Assembly (NCBI RefSeq): GCF_001468265.1
Contig: NZ_LNRZ01000004.1
Location: 336,437 to 400,436, forward strand
Reading direction: 5' to 3'
From: Sphingopyxis sp. H050
GTDB lineage: Bacteria; Pseudomonadota; Alphaproteobacteria; Sphingomonadales; Sphingomonadaceae
DNA: 64,000 nt
Under the pieces are notes generated by a model. The model was not told where the DNA came from and made no database searches. It saw only the letters and a list, made by a program, of their open reading frames with translations. Made by a program: the position numbers and the translations under genes. Below, in pieces: positions 53,361-62,864 of this stretch. Position 1 is the stretch's first letter, and each line of letters opens with the position of its first letter.

Positions 53361-54656
53361 TTATTTTGCCAATCTGTTCTGGACGCTGAGAGCATGCGCC
53401 GGAAGCCCCTCGGCGCCGGCGAGCGCGACCGCGGCCGGGCCGATGGCGGCAAGGCTCGCTTCGTCGAGCGCGAGGAAGCTGGTGCGCTTCATGAAGTCGG
53501 TGACCGACAGTCCGCTCGAAAAACGCGCGCGGCGGCCGGTCGGCAGCACATGGTTCGGACCGGCGACATAGTCGCCGATCGCTTCGGGGGTCTGGCGGCC
53601 GAGGAAGACCGAGCCCGCATGGCGGACCTTGGCGAAGAGCGCATCGGCTTCGGCGGGATCGACCGCGAGCTCGAGATGTTCGGGCGCCAGCCGGTCGCAG
53701 AGCGGGATCGCGTCAGCCAGCGTCGGCACGACGATCACCGCGCCATTGTCGGCCCAGCTCTCCTGCATCGTCGGCGCGGTGTTCAGCGTCGGGATGACAT
53801 GCGCGACCGCCGCGGCAACGGCATCGGCGAAATCGCCATCGTCGGTGAACAGGATCGACTGGCTCGTCGGGTCATGCTCGGCCTGACTGAGCAGGTCGGC
53901 AGCAATGATATGCGGCTCGTTCTTCGCGTCGGCCACGACGACGATCTCGCTCGGCCCGGCGACCATATCGATGCCGACGACGCCATAGACCTGCCGCTTC
54001 GCCTCGGCGACCCAGGCGTTGCCGGGGCCGGTAACGACATCGACTGGAGCTATTTTCTCGGTTCCATAGGCGAGCGCGGCAACCGCCTGCGCGCCGCCGA
54101 CGCGCCAGATTTCATCGACTCCGCCGATATGCGCCGCCGCCATCACGACGGGATTGGTCTCGCCGCCCGGCGTCGGGGTCATCATCACGATGCGTTCGAC
54201 CCCCGCGACCTTCGCCGGGAGAATGTTCATCAGCACCGATGAGGGGTAGGCGGCGCGCCCGCCCGGCACATAGACACCGGCGGCATCGACCGCACTCCAG
54301 CGCGCGCCGAGCCGGGCGCCGGTGGCGTCGCGATAGTCGCGATCCTGGGGAAGCTGCGCGGCGTGATAGGCGCGAATGCGTTCCGCCGCGAGATCGAGCG
54401 CGTCGCGAAGATCGGGCGCCAGCGCCTCATAGGCCGCGGCGCATTCCTCTTTCGAGATGCTCCAGCCGCTCGTCTCGAGATCGAAGCGGTCGAACTTGGC
54501 GGTATAATCGGCCAGCGCGGCGTCGCCTTCCGCCCTTACCCGCGCGATGATCGCGCCGACGTCGGCCGAGACGTCGGGTGTGCTTTCGCGCCGGTCGTTG
54601 ACCAGCGCGTCGAACTCGGCCGCGAAGCCGGGCGCGGACGCGTCAAGCCGCCGCAT
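53361..54656 (-). CDS. hisD: Histidinol dehydrogenase
   Basis: Two-step NAD-dependent oxidation of histidinol to histidine; zinc enzyme. 431 aa, full length. [88 protein letters not shown] and [20 protein letters not shown] are all canonical. Its start lies 14 bp inside the hisG 3' end, so the two are translationally coupled. Confidence 0.97.
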   Translation of the reverse strand: MRRLDASAPGFAAEFDALVNDRRESTPDVSADVGAIIARVRAEGDAALADYTAKFDRFDLETSGWSISKEECAAAYEALAPDLRDALDLAAERIRAYHAAQLPQDRDYRDATGARLGARWSAVDAAGVYVPGGRAAYPSSVLMNILPAKVAGVERIVMMTPTPGGETNPVVMAAAHIGGVDEIWRVGGAQAVAALAYGTEKIAPVDVVTGPGNAWVAEAKRQVYGVVGIDMVAGPSEIVVVADAKNEPHIIAADLLSQAEHDPTSQSILFTDDGDFADAVAAAVAHVIPTLNTAPTMQESWADNGAVIVVPTLADAIPLCDRLAPEHLELAVDPAEADALFAKVRHAGSVFLGRQTPEAIGDYVAGPNHVLPTGRRARFSSGLSVTDFMKRTSFLALDEASLAAIGPAAVALAGAEGLPAHALSVQNRLAK

Positions 54657-55299
54657 CGCCCACCGCCTGCCGGAATTTCTCGACCAGCGCCGGCACGTCG
54701 GCCGACCGCAGCTTGAACGCGGCGCGATTGACGATCAGCCGCGCCGAAACCTCGCTGATCACCTGCTGCTCGGCGAGCGCATTTTCGACCAGCGTGCGCC
54801 CGGTCGAAACCAGGTCGACGATGTGCGAGGCGAGCCCCAGCTTCGGCGCGATCTCCATCGCACCGTTGAGCTTGATGCACTCCGCCTGGATGCCCTGCCC
54901 CTCGAACCAGCGGCGCGTCGTCGCGGGATATTTTGTCGCGACGCGGATATGGCTTTCACCGATCCCCGGCGGCTCCGTCCCTTCGGGTCCGGCAAGCGAC
55001 AGGCGGCAATGGCCGACGCCGAGGTCGACGGGCGCGTAAAGCTCCGAATAGTCGAACTCGTCGACGACGTCCGATCCGACGATACCGAGCTGCGCCGCGC
55101 CATGCGCCACGAAGGTCGCAACGTCGAAGGCGCGAACGCGGATCAGCGAGATATGCGGCTGGTTCGTCGCAAAGACGAGCGCGCGGCTGCTCTTGTCGAA
55201 AAAGTCCGCCGCCGGTTCGATGCCGACGCGCGCGAGCAAGGGCAGCGCCTCGTCGAGGATGCGCCCCTTGGGGATGGCAAAGATGATCGGTTCGGGCAT
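54643..55299 (-). CDS. hisG: ATP phosphoribosyltransferase, short form
   Basis: First enzyme of histidine synthesis. 218 aa: [74 protein letters not shown] (part) and [10 protein letters not shown]. It lacks the C-terminal regulatory domain, so it is a short-form HisG, which requires HisZ for activity. No hisZ is present in this window. The ATG at 55299 gives [13 protein letters not shown]. Coupled to hisD by overlap. Confidence 0.96.
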   Translation of the reverse strand: MPEPIIFAIPKGRILDEALPLLARVGIEPAADFFDKSSRALVFATNQPHISLIRVRAFDVATFVAHGAAQLGIVGSDVVDEFDYSELYAPVDLGVGHCRLSLAGPEGTEPPGIGESHIRVATKYPATTRRWFEGQGIQAECIKLNGAMEIAPKLGLASHIVDLVSTGRTLVENALAEQQVISEVSARLIVNRAAFKLRSADVPALVEKFRQAVGDAAA

Positions 55300-55337
55300 A
55301 AGCACCGCGCCCATAAGCGGCGACGGGAGAAAGGGCA

Positions 55338-56417
55338 ATGAGCGAGCGCTATCAAGCCATGGAGTTGGGCGACACCGGCCCGGGCGCGGTTCGTGCCGCC
55401 TTTGCCAATCAGGTCGCCTATTGCCGCGCGAACGACGCGCCGGTGACCGCGCGGATCGTCGCCGCGCTGGCGACCCTGCTCGACAAGCCGGCGACCGCTT
55501 TCGCCCGGCGAATCGCCGACTGGCAGGGCCCGCCGCTTGCCGATGCTCTTCCGCTGCGCGCGGCTGGTGGGCTTCATGCGCTACATTTGGCGGGCAAGTC
55601 GCCCGCGCTCGCGCCGATCTATGCCGATGCCGACGACATCAATGACGCCGCGATCGTCGCCGGCGTCGTCGCGGGTCACGAGGCGGCGCTGCTCCCATGG
55701 CTCGACGGCCCGCCGCAGACCAACGAAGCCGGGCGCTCGTCGAACTTCATCGCCGCCATGCTGTGGCTGACCGAGCAGGGCCTGCCGCCGCACTTCGACT
55801 GCCTCGAGATCGGATCGAGCGCCGGGATCAACCTGATGCTCGACCGTTATCATTATGATCTCGGCGGGGTGCAGGTCGGGCCCGAGCCCGGGGTGATGGC
55901 TTTCACGCCGGAGTGGCGCGGCCATCATCCGCCGCAGCACAAGATCGACTTCGCGGGTCTCAAGGGTTGCGACGTCGGCCCCGTCGACTTGACCGATCCA
56001 GCGCAGGCCCTTCGTCTCAAAGCCTATATCTGGCCAGAGCACATCATCCGCTTCGAGCGCATGGCAGCGGCGATCGCGGCCGCCACGCAGAAGAAGCCCG
56101 ACATCATCCGCGCCAATGCCGCCGATTTCGTCGAGGCCGAACTGAAGAAGCCGCAAGCCAAGGGCACGACGCGCGTGCTGATGCATTCGATCGTCTGGCA
56201 ATATGTGCCGGAGGACCAGCAGATCCGCGTGGCCGGCGCGATGGAAGACGCCGGCGCCGCAGCGACGCCCGACCGCCCGCTCGCCTGGATCGCGCTCGAG
56301 GCGAACCGGACCGTGCACAGCCATGAACTGGCCGTGCGCTACTGGCCCGGCGGCGAGTCGTCGAAGATAATCGGCCGTTCGCACGCGCATGGCGCGTGGG
56401 TCGAGTGGCTCCCCTGA
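55338..56417 (+). CDS. DUF2332-family protein (methyltransferase-like)
   Basis: 359 aa. [20 protein letters not shown] at the N-terminus, [20 protein letters not shown] in the middle and [19 protein letters not shown] towards the C-terminus match DUF2332 (COG4427). The [10 protein letters not shown] motif looks like a SAM-binding Gly-rich loop, so a Rossmann methyltransferase-like fold is likely, but no activity is established. The ATG follows GGGAGAAAGGGCA. Divergent from hisG, 38 bp between starts. Confidence 0.85.
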   Translation: MSERYQAMELGDTGPGAVRAAFANQVAYCRANDAPVTARIVAALATLLDKPATAFARRIADWQGPPLADALPLRAAGGLHALHLAGKSPALAPIYADADDINDAAIVAGVVAGHEAALLPWLDGPPQTNEAGRSSNFIAAMLWLTEQGLPPHFDCLEIGSSAGINLMLDRYHYDLGGVQVGPEPGVMAFTPEWRGHHPPQHKIDFAGLKGCDVGPVDLTDPAQALRLKAYIWPEHIIRFERMAAAIAAATQKKPDIIRANAADFVEAELKKPQAKGTTRVLMHSIVWQYVPEDQQIRVAGAMEDAGAAATPDRPLAWIALEANRTVHSHELAVRYWPGGESSKIIGRSHAHGAWVEWLP

Positions 56418-56462
56418 TTTCGACGCCGGTGTCGGTTTGGGGGTGGTGAGCGGACCTAACGG

Positions 56463-56650
56463 ATCCTCCCCGGAACGGGGAGGGGGACCAGCGAAGCTGG
56501 TGGAGGGGCACAGGCGGATTACCTTGCCGGCGAGCTGACGTATTACACCTTTGTTGTCAGAAACGAGCGGCTTGTCGATTTGGCACAGCGCAAACCTCCC
56601 GTCCCCTCCACCACCCTTCGGGTGGTCCCCCTCCCCCTACGGGGGAGGAT
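56463..56650. repeat. GGAGGGG-type palindromic intergenic element, copy 3 (with insert)
   Basis: Two half-elements in inverted orientation: GATCCTCCCCGGAACGGGGA ... GGTGGAGGGG on the left, and CCCCTCCACC ... CCCTACGGGGGAGGATC on the right, enclosing about 80 bp of unrelated sequence. It looks like a short non-autonomous element with terminal inverted repeats. It lies between the convergent DUF2332 and DUF1465 genes. Confidence 0.8.
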
Positions 56651-56679
56651 CAAACGGCAGCTTCCGGTCGTTTCCAGCC

Positions 56680-57150
56680 CTAAAACCGCGCCTCCAGTCG
56701 CGCGAGTAGTGCGTGTACCGGCGGCGGGGCGGCGGGCGATTGCCATCCGGCCTCCAGCTTGGCGATGCGTTCGAACAGGCGCTCGCTGTTGGCGACGATA
56801 CGGCGGAGCGGCTCTTCGAAGCGCGCGCAGATGTCCCAATCGGCAATGACGGGCTCGCCGATCCGCGCCGCGCTGTCATTCGGCCCGGCGTAGGGGTCGC
56901 CCGCGATCATCGCGCGGCGATGGAGCAGCCAGGCGATGATGTGCATCAGCCGGGTGGTCGTCTTCAGAGATTCGCAGGCGAGACTGACCTGGAGCAGGGC
57001 ATCGCCGCGCACACTGCCAAGGTCGCGCTGCGCGGCAAAGGCGGCATGCGCCTCGTCGGCGAGCACCATCGCCTCGACGTAGAGATTTTCGACCTGCGCG
57101 CGCCGCACCGGAAGCCCGCTCGCCGCATCCTCTGTTTGCCCCGTCATCAT
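56680..57150 (-). CDS. DUF1465-family protein
   Basis: 156 aa. RRAQVENLYVEAMVLADEAH, LQVSLACESLKTTTRLMHII and AWLLHRRAM are typical of DUF1465, a helical family restricted to alphaproteobacteria and often near cell-cycle genes; function unassigned. Two adjacent ATGs (57150, 57147) are possible and neither has a good ribosome site. Positioned downstream of a DUF465 gene on the same strand. Confidence 0.85.
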   Translation of the reverse strand: MMTGQTEDAASGLPVRRAQVENLYVEAMVLADEAHAAFAAQRDLGSVRGDALLQVSLACESLKTTTRLMHIIAWLLHRRAMIAGDPYAGPNDSAARIGEPVIADWDICARFEEPLRRIVANSERLFERIAKLEAGWQSPAAPPPVHALLARLEARF

Positions 57151-57248
57151 GGGCGAAGGAATGGCACGTGCGGGGCCCGCACCGCAATGGCGGTAACCAT
57201 GAAATCCTGCGCGCCGGTCGTCCCGATTTGAATCCGGGCCGTTTCGAA

Positions 57249-57446
57249 TCAGGCGATGATGTCGGGGATGATCTGATCCTCGCACCAGGCGATCTCGTCG
57301 CGCAGGCGGAGCTTGCGTTTTTTCATGCGCGCCAATTGCAACTGGTCGGGGATTGTGGCGTCGGCGAGCGCGATAATCGCAGCGTCGAGATCGCGATGCT
57401 CGAGGCGAAGCAGTTCCAGACGTTGGGAGATTTCTTCGGGGCTCAC
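57249..57446 (-). CDS. DUF465 (YdcH-like) small coiled-coil protein, GTG start
   Basis: 65 aa: VSPEEISQRLELLRLEHRDL then ARMKKRKLRLRDEIAWCEDQ. The H-x-x-L-D and KK-x-K-L-x-L-x-D-E-I pattern defines DUF465, found widely as small abundant proteins of unknown role. The GTG at 57446 has AGGAGA seven bases upstream and is clearly the start; the longer frame from 57527 is not supported. Divergent from a second DUF465 gene. Confidence 0.85.
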   Translation of the reverse strand: MSPEEISQRLELLRLEHRDLDAAIIALADATIPDQLQLARMKKRKLRLRDEIAWCEDQIIPDIIA

Positions 57447-57573
57447 GCCCTGTCTCCTGCCACGTTCACAGCCCGTCCGCAACGGGGACCGGCTGGCCGA
57501 ATCGTCACGACATCGCGCCCGATTCATGTTTTACTCCGTGTCCCCCAAGACGAGTCGCAAAGGAGAATGGCCC

Positions 57574-57732
57574 ATGACCACCTCGCATCTTTCCGCCCTG
57601 AAGTCCCGCCACGCGGACCTCGACGAGAAAATTGCGAATGAGGAGCGCCGCCCTTGCCCCGATACCGGGTTGGTGGCGCAAATGAAAAAGCAGAAACTGC
57701 GTATCAAGGAAGAAATGGCCGCGACCGCCTGA
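57574..57732 (+). CDS. DUF465 (YdcH-like) small protein
   Basis: 52 aa: LSALKSRHADLDEKIANEER, then QMKKQKLRIKEEMAATA. It shares the H-x-x-L-D ... MKK-x-KL-x-I-KEE pattern with the divergent neighbour. AAAGGAGA precedes the ATG at 57574 by seven bases; an out-of-frame ATG directly after the ribosome site is ignored. The 5' part of the open frame (from 57313) lies over the divergent gene and is not coding. Confidence 0.85.
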   Translation: MTTSHLSALKSRHADLDEKIANEERRPCPDTGLVAQMKKQKLRIKEEMAATA

Positions 57733-57785
57733 CCGTCGCCTGACCGCTACCGCCCCCGCTCGATGCCCATCCCCCAGGGGCTGCA

Positions 57786-58172
57786 TCAGCGCCGGCGGTA
57801 GAGAGGTCCATTGTTCAGCGCCGAGATATGCGGCGGCACTTCCAGCTTCTGAACAACCTGACGGCGCACCGCCTGCGGATCGACCGGATGGTCGAAGGCG
57901 ATCCCGAATTTCCCGTCGCCGACCCAGACGACGCGTCCGGGGACCTCGCCGACGTTGCGCAGTTCGACCTCGACAGCAGCGCCCTGCGCCAGCCCACGAA
58001 TCTTGGCCTCGGCAAGCATGCCGCCCACCGACAGATTGCGTACGCGCACCGTGACAGCTGCGGGCTGTCCGGGAACCACGACGCTCGCCTGCATGAACAG
58101 GCTGTCGCGATCGGCGCTGCGCGACAGCGCCGCTACTTCTTCATCTACCGATGTCGGTACGCGCGATTCCAT
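57786..58172 (-). CDS. PilZ-domain protein
   Basis: 128 aa. A PilZ domain from about residue 20 to 105: RDSLFMQASV, VRVRNLSVGGMLAEAKI (the D/N-x-S-x-x-G motif) and GRVVWVGDGKFGIAFDHPVD. The first half of the c-di-GMP motif, RxxxR, is not clear (only ADRDS before SLFM), so nucleotide binding is uncertain. Such single-domain PilZ proteins modulate motility or polysaccharide export. No motility genes are close by. Confidence 0.88.
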   Translation of the reverse strand: MESRVPTSVDEEVAALSRSADRDSLFMQASVVVPGQPAAVTVRVRNLSVGGMLAEAKIRGLAQGAAVEVELRNVGEVPGRVVWVGDGKFGIAFDHPVDPQAVRRQVVQKLEVPPHISALNNGPLYRRR

Positions 58173-58285
58173 TGCGACCTATCCCCGCGTTCAATGTCAG
58201 ACCCGCGAATCTAGGACGCAGCCCTTGCGGAAACGTAAATGGGGAAATGCTTTTGTCCCGGTGCGGGGCAGTTAGCGAAAACGGT

Positions 58286-58747
58286 TCAGTCCTCGCGCGA
58301 GATCCGCTCGTTGCGCTCATGGCGCTCCTGCGCTTCCAGCGTCATTGTCGCGATCGGGCGCGCCTGCAGCCGGGCGAGCGAAATCGGTTCGCCGGTGACG
58401 GCGCAATAGCCATATTCGCCCTCGTCGATGCGACGGATCGCCGAGTCGATCTTTGCGATCAGCTTGCGCTGGCGGTCGCGGGTGCGCAGTTCGATCGCCC
58501 AGTCGGTTTCACTCGACGCGCGGTCGGCCAGATCGGGTTCGCGCAGCGGACCGTCCTGAAGCTGCGCCAGCGTCGATTCCGATTCGGACAGGATCGACTT
58601 CTTCCAAGCTAGGAGCAGGCCGCGGAAATATTCCTGCTGCCGCTCGTTCATAAACTCTTCGTCGTCGCTCGGGACATAGTCCGAATCGAGGTTTGATTTG
58701 GCTTCAAGGAGCGCGTCGGCGCCAACATCGGCAATCTGGGTTGGCAT
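58286..58747 (-). CDS. dksA: RNA polymerase-binding transcription factor DksA
   Basis: 153 aa. Coiled-coil region (FMNERQQEYFRGLLLAWKKS, DRASSETDWAIELRTRDRQR, KLIAKIDSAIRRIDEGEYGY) with the Asp-x-x-Asp/Ala tip, followed by the globular domain GYCAVTGEPISLARLQARPI. Of the four zinc cysteines of E. coli DksA only one remains, the normal state in many alphaproteobacteria. Works with ppGpp at rRNA promoters. The gene is monocistronic in appearance. Confidence 0.94.
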   Translation of the reverse strand: MPTQIADVGADALLEAKSNLDSDYVPSDDEEFMNERQQEYFRGLLLAWKKSILSESESTLAQLQDGPLREPDLADRASSETDWAIELRTRDRQRKLIAKIDSAIRRIDEGEYGYCAVTGEPISLARLQARPIATMTLEAQERHERNERISRED

Positions 58748-59168
58748 AAAAGACTTTTCGCGTCCTTTCCTGTCACCGGGCCGCCGGAACGTGGAAGCCG
58801 GTGGAATGCGCCGGGCCTATAACCAGCCGCCGGGGCCGACACAAGCGTCGAAGCAGCGGCTAGTCGCATTGGGGTGAAGCAAAGCTGAACCGGCTCCACC
58901 CTTCCGCCGGTCCTGCTGTACTGACGGAACCGGATCGGCACAGTTTTGCGATGCTGCAATTTAACCAATCGGTCCGATTTGAGCGCAAATTCGTATTGAT
59001 TTGGGACAGTTACGCGGATTTTGGTTGATTCCGCGACCCTTTTCCCGCTCTCGGACAGGCAAACGCGGTTAACGCAATGGACGCGTTCACAAAGCTTTGG
59101 CCATTTCGCCTTAGCGGGAGGTACAACAGGAGCCCTGTCGCACCGCAACGGGAAAGAGAGAGATACCT
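58748..59168. other. 421-bp divergent intergenic region (dksA / Ser-rich gene)
   Basis: No convincing gene. The part from 58930 to 59060 is AT-rich relative to the rest and should hold the promoters for dksA and the Ser-rich protein gene. A weak palindrome GCGGTTAACGC lies near 59067. A short open frame beginning at 59077 is out of frame with the Ser-rich gene and has no homology. Confidence 0.5.
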
Positions 59169-60485
59169 ATGTCCGTCCGAATGGCCCTCGCCAAGCTTTG
59201 TGCCTGCACCTGCGGCGGCGCCCTTATCGGCAGCGGCGCGATGCAGATCACCGACGTGCCCAAGGCGCGCGCGGCGACGGTTCAATCGTGCAAGCCTTGC
59301 GGTCCCAAGAAGGTCGTACGCAAGCGTCACGCGGCCAAGAAGCCGGTCAAGCGCATCCGCCGCGTCGTGACCACGAAGCGCGTGATCCGCAGCGCGACGC
59401 CGCAGACGCAGGTCGTGACCCAAACGATCCCCCTGCCCCCGATCCCCTATGCCCCCATTCCGCAGCGCGGCTGGGAAGGCGGCGGCAGCAGCGGCGGCGT
59501 GACCGTGATCGGCGGCGGCTTCGGTGGCGGTTTCGGCGGCGGCTTTTTCGGCGGTTTCTTCGGCGGCAGTTCGGGCGGCGGCAGCAGCGGCAGCATCGTC
59601 GTCACCTCGACCACCACCGGCGGCATCACGTCGAGCACCAGCTCGACCTCGGGCGGCGTATCCACATCGACCGGCGGCGTGTCGACGTCGACCTCGACCG
59701 GCGGCGTTTCGACATCGACCGGCGGTGTGAGCACCTCGACCGGCGGCGTGTCGACCTCCACGGGCGGCGTCAGCACCTCGACCGGCGGCGTGAGCACGTC
59801 GTCGGGCAATGTCTCGACTTCGTCGGGTAACGTCAGCACCTCGTCGGGCAATGTGTCGACCTCGACCGGCGGCATCAGCTCGACCTCGTCGAGCAGCAGC
59901 TCGTCGTCGAGCTCCTCGTCCTCGTCGTCTTCCTCCTCGTCGAGCTCGTCCTCGTCGGGCGGCGGCAGCTCGTCGAAGGGCAGCTCGGGCTGGGGCAGCT
60001 CGTCCAAGGGCGGCTCGTCGCATGGCAGCTCGCACGGTTCGTCCGGCTGGGGCAGCTCCTCGAAGGGCGGCAGTTCGAGCAGCTCGGGCGGTTCGACAGG
60101 CAGTTCGGGCGGCTCCAGCAGCAGCTCGGGCGGTTCGGGCAGCAGTTCCTCGTCGTCGAGCAGCAGCTCGTCCAGTTCCTCGTCGTCCTCGTCGAGCAGC
60201 GGTTCTTCCGGCGCGACGTCTTCGGGCGCCACGAGCAGCAGCAGCAGCTTCGGCGGCACCAGCACCAGCTCGAGCAGCGGCGCGTCGTCCTCGTCGTCGA
60301 GCAGCAGCTCGTCCTCCTCTTCTTCGTCCTCGTCCAGCTCGGGCGGCACCAGCAGCGGCTCGTCGGGCACCCCGACGCCGGTGCCCGCGCCCCCGATGGT
60401 CCTGCTGTTCGGCGCCGCCGCCGCCGCGCTCGTCGCGCGCCGCCGCGCCGCGAACCGCAACAAACACACCGCCGACGCGGCATAA
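59169..60485 (+). CDS. Ser/Gly-rich repeat protein with PEP-CTERM-like C-terminal anchor
   Basis: 438 aa. N-terminal hydrophobic segment (LCACTCGGALIGSGA) probably exported; a very basic stretch (about 42-75); a Pro-rich linker (PLPPIPYAPIP); Gly-rich residues 101-143; then seven-residue repeats of the type GGVSTST (about 145-220), and poly-Ser/Gly with long Ser runs to about 400. The end is PTPVPAPPMVLLFG, a hydrophobic segment and ARRRAANRN, the layout of a PEP-CTERM/exosortase-type sorting signal (Pro motif, membrane span, Arg cluster), although the canonical VPEP is VPAP here. AAAGAGAGAG precedes the ATG. Function unknown; surface or exopolysaccharide-associated is a guess. Confidence 0.75.
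   Translation: MSVRMALAKLCACTCGGALIGSGAMQITDVPKARAATVQSCKPCGPKKVVRKRHAAKKPVKRIRRVVTTKRVIRSATPQTQVVTQTIPLPPIPYAPIPQRGWEGGGSSGGVTVIGGGFGGGFGGGFFGGFFGGSSGGGSSGSIVVTSTTTGGITSSTSSTSGGVSTSTGGVSTSTSTGGVSTSTGGVSTSTGGVSTSTGGVSTSTGGVSTSSGNVSTSSGNVSTSSGNVSTSTGGISSTSSSSSSSSSSSSSSSSSSSSSSSSGGGSSSKGSSGWGSSSKGGSSHGSSHGSSGWGSSSKGGSSSSSGGSTGSSGGSSSSSGGSGSSSSSSSSSSSSSSSSSSSSGSSGATSSGATSSSSSFGGTSTSSSSGASSSSSSSSSSSSSSSSSSSGGTSSGSSGTPTPVPAPPMVLLFGAAAAALVARRRAANRNKHTADAA
59640..59880 (+). repeat. 21-bp tandem repeats in the Ser-rich gene
   Basis: About eleven copies of a 21-bp unit encoding VSTSTGG or its variant VSTSSGN. The copies differ at synonymous positions (agc/tcg/tcc Ser codons; ggc/ggt Gly), so they are not a recent perfect expansion. 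Confidence 0.8.
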
Positions 60486-60528
60486 GCAATCCACTGGCGG
60501 TCGAGGGGGCTAACCCGACCACCTTACT

Positions 60529-60558
60529 GAGGGCCGTCCTTCGGGGCGGCCCTCTTTT
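60529..60558 (+). terminator. Intrinsic terminator of the Ser-rich gene
   Basis: GAGGGCCGTCC and GGGCGGCCCTC pair over 11 bp (one wobble) around a TTCG tetraloop, followed by TTTTC. Confidence 0.93.
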
Positions 60559-60660
60559 CGTGCCGCCTTGGCGCGGACCCTTGCCGCGGACGGTCGGCAC
60601 GAAGAGGATCGAAAGGATCAAGGCTTGCGCGGCGCGGATGGCCCCGCCATAGCGCGGCCC

Positions 60661-61941
60661 ATGCACGATATCCGCCTGATCCGGGAAAATCCCGCAGCCT
60701 TCGACGCCGGCCTCGCGCGCCGCGGTCTCGAACCCCTGTCCGCGCAAATCCTTGCCGCCGACGCATCGCTGCGCGCGCTTCAGACCGAAATCCAGGCTTC
60801 GCTGGCGCGCCGCAACGAAGCGTCGAAGCTGATCGGCCAGGCGATGGCGCAAGGCGACACGGACAAGGCCGAGGCGCTGAAGGCCGAGGTCGCCGAACTC
60901 AAGACCAGCTTGCCCGCGAAGGAAGAGGCCGAGCGCGAGCAGCTGGCCGCCTTGCACGACCTGCTCGCTGCGCTTCCGAACCTTCCCGCCGACGACGTCC
61001 CCGATGGCGAGGACGAAGACGGGAATGTCGAGATTTCGCGCTGGGGCACGCCGCGAACCTTCGACTTCGCGCCGCAGGAACATGCCGATTTCGCCCCCGC
61101 GCTCGGTCTCGACTTCGAGACGGCAGCAAAAATGTCGGGCGCGCGCTTCGCGTTTCTCAAGGGTCAGATGGCGCGGCTCGAACGCGCGCTCGGCCAGTTC
61201 ATGCTCGACATGCAGACCGGCGAACCCGGCTATGTCGAATGCGCGACGCCGCTGATGGTTCGCGACGAGGCGGCATTCGGCACGACGCAGCTCCCCAAGT
61301 TTCGTGAGGACCTGTTCCAAACCACCGACGGCCGCTGGCTGATCTCAACCTCCGAGATGAGCCTGACCAACGCGGTGCGCGAGGATATCCTGCCCGGGGC
61401 CGAGCTGCCGATCCGCATGACCGCGCTCACCCCCTGCTTCCGCTCCGAAGCGGGCTCGGCGGGCCGCGACACGCGCGGCTATATCCGCCAGCACCAGTTC
61501 TGGAAGGTCGAGCTCGTGTCGATCGTGCGGCCCGAGGACAGCGATGCCGAACTCGAACGCAAGACAAGAGCTGCCGAGAAAATATTGGAAGCACTGGAAC
61601 TTCCCTATCGCAAGATGCTCCTCTGTGCCGGCGACATGGGCTTCGCCGCGCGCAAGACCTACGACCTCGAAGTCTGGCTGCCCGGACAGGACAGCTATCG
61701 CGAAATTTCGAGCTGTTCGAACTGCGGCGACTTCCAGGCGCGCCGGATGAACACGCGCTTCCGCCGCGAAGACGCGAAAGGCAACGAGTTCGTGCATACG
61801 CTGAACGGCTCGGGGCTTGCCGTGGGGCGGACGCTCGTGGCGATCCTCGAGAATTATCAGCAGGCCGACGGGAGCGTCGATATTCCGGCGGCGCTGCTGC
61901 CCTATATGGGCGGAATTACGAAGCTGACGCCCATAGGCTGA
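60661..61941 (+). CDS. serS: Seryl-tRNA synthetase
   Basis: Charges tRNA-Ser. 426 aa, class II synthetase. N-terminal coiled-coil tRNA-binding arm (about residues 30-110) beginning [20 protein letters not shown]; motif 2 region [20 protein letters not shown]; motif 3 region [20 protein letters not shown]. Length normal. It directly follows a gene extraordinarily rich in serine, probably by coincidence because a terminator separates them. Confidence 0.97.
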   Translation: MHDIRLIRENPAAFDAGLARRGLEPLSAQILAADASLRALQTEIQASLARRNEASKLIGQAMAQGDTDKAEALKAEVAELKTSLPAKEEAEREQLAALHDLLAALPNLPADDVPDGEDEDGNVEISRWGTPRTFDFAPQEHADFAPALGLDFETAAKMSGARFAFLKGQMARLERALGQFMLDMQTGEPGYVECATPLMVRDEAAFGTTQLPKFREDLFQTTDGRWLISTSEMSLTNAVREDILPGAELPIRMTALTPCFRSEAGSAGRDTRGYIRQHQFWKVELVSIVRPEDSDAELERKTRAAEKILEALELPYRKMLLCAGDMGFAARKTYDLEVWLPGQDSYREISSCSNCGDFQARRMNTRFRREDAKGNEFVHTLNGSGLAVGRTLVAILENYQQADGSVDIPAALLPYMGGITKLTPIG

Positions 61942-61964
61942 CGGGTCAAGGTGACGCCATTTTT

Positions 61965-62046
61965 CCGTTCGTGTCGAGCGAAGTCGAGACACCCATCGGC
62001 CGGGCGCCGTGCTGATAGGCATCTCGACTTCGCTTGATGCGAACGG
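61965..62046. repeat. TGTCGAGCGAAGTCGAGA-type inverted repeat
   Basis: Left arm CGTGTCGAGCGAAGTCGAGA and right arm TCTCGACTTCGCTTGATGCG, near-complementary around about 30 bp, between serS and surE. Its left half recurs at 63964 and in the compound element ending at 46630. Confidence 0.85.
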
Positions 62047-62066
62047 GATTAAGAAAGACGAGCAGA

Positions 62067-62831
62067 ATGCGCATCCTCCTCACCAACGACGACGGCTATC
62101 ACGCGCCCGGCCTCGAAATCCTCGAAGCCATCGCGCGCCAGCTAAGCGACGACATCTGGGTCTGCGCCCCCGCCGAGGAACAGTCGGGCGCCGGCCACTC
62201 GCTCACCCTGTCGCGCCCCGTGCGCATCCGCCAGCACGGCGAGCGGCGCTGGTCGTGCAGCGGCACGCCCACCGATTCGGTGATGATGGCGATCGGCAAG
62301 CTGATGCCCGAAAAGCCCGACCTCATCCTGTCGGGCGTCAATCGCGGCGCCAACCTCGGCGATGATATCACTTACTCGGGCACCGTCTCGGCGGCGATCG
62401 AGGGCGCGCTGGCAGGCATCCGCTCGATCGCGCTCAGCCAAGTCTATGCCAAGGAAGGCATGGGCGACAGCGTGCCGTTCGAAGCGGCCGAAGCCTGGGG
62501 CGCCAAGGTGCTGCGCCCGCTGCTCGACATGGCGATGCCGCCGCGCACGCTGATCAACGTCAACTTCCCGGCCATTCCGGCCGCGGAGGTCAAGGGCATC
62601 CGCGTCACACGGCAGGGCTTCCACGATTATGGCCGCGGCTCGATCGTCGAGGGCACCGACCCGCGCGGCTATCGCTATTACTGGTTCGGCCTTCACGGCA
62701 TCGAACACAGCCCGGGCCACGACAGCGACCTCGAGGCGATCGACGATCTATATATCTCGGTCACCCCGCTCCAGCTCGACCTCACACACGACGCCTCGCT
62801 GGCCGCGCTGCGCAGCGCCTATAGCCGCTAG
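62067..62831 (+). CDS. surE: 5'/3'-nucleotidase SurE
   Basis: 254 aa. Metal-dependent nucleotide phosphatase induced in stationary phase. MRILLTNDDGYHAPGLEIL has the metal-binding Asp-Asp pair, followed by APAEEQSGAGHSLTL, SGTPTDSVMMAIGKL, SGVNRGANLGDDITYSGTVS and AAIEGALAGIRSIALS. The start at 62067 is chosen from homology; upstream sequence is repeat-derived. Followed after 33 bp by the K+ channel gene. Confidence 0.96.
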   Translation: MRILLTNDDGYHAPGLEILEAIARQLSDDIWVCAPAEEQSGAGHSLTLSRPVRIRQHGERRWSCSGTPTDSVMMAIGKLMPEKPDLILSGVNRGANLGDDITYSGTVSAAIEGALAGIRSIALSQVYAKEGMGDSVPFEAAEAWGAKVLRPLLDMAMPPRTLINVNFPAIPAAEVKGIRVTRQGFHDYGRGSIVEGTDPRGYRYYWFGLHGIEHSPGHDSDLEAIDDLYISVTPLQLDLTHDASLAALRSAYSR

Positions 62832-62864
62832 CCTTCGCGCGGCGGCTTTGGCACAAGGTCCGCA

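Noticed and set aside
59447..60469. Long acidic open frame (Asp/Glu/Leu-rich) antisense to the Ser-rich gene, and another Arg/Ala-rich one at 59010-60494
   Set aside because: Both are the complement of repetitive Ser/Gly codons, lack ribosome sites and have compositions forced by the sense strand.
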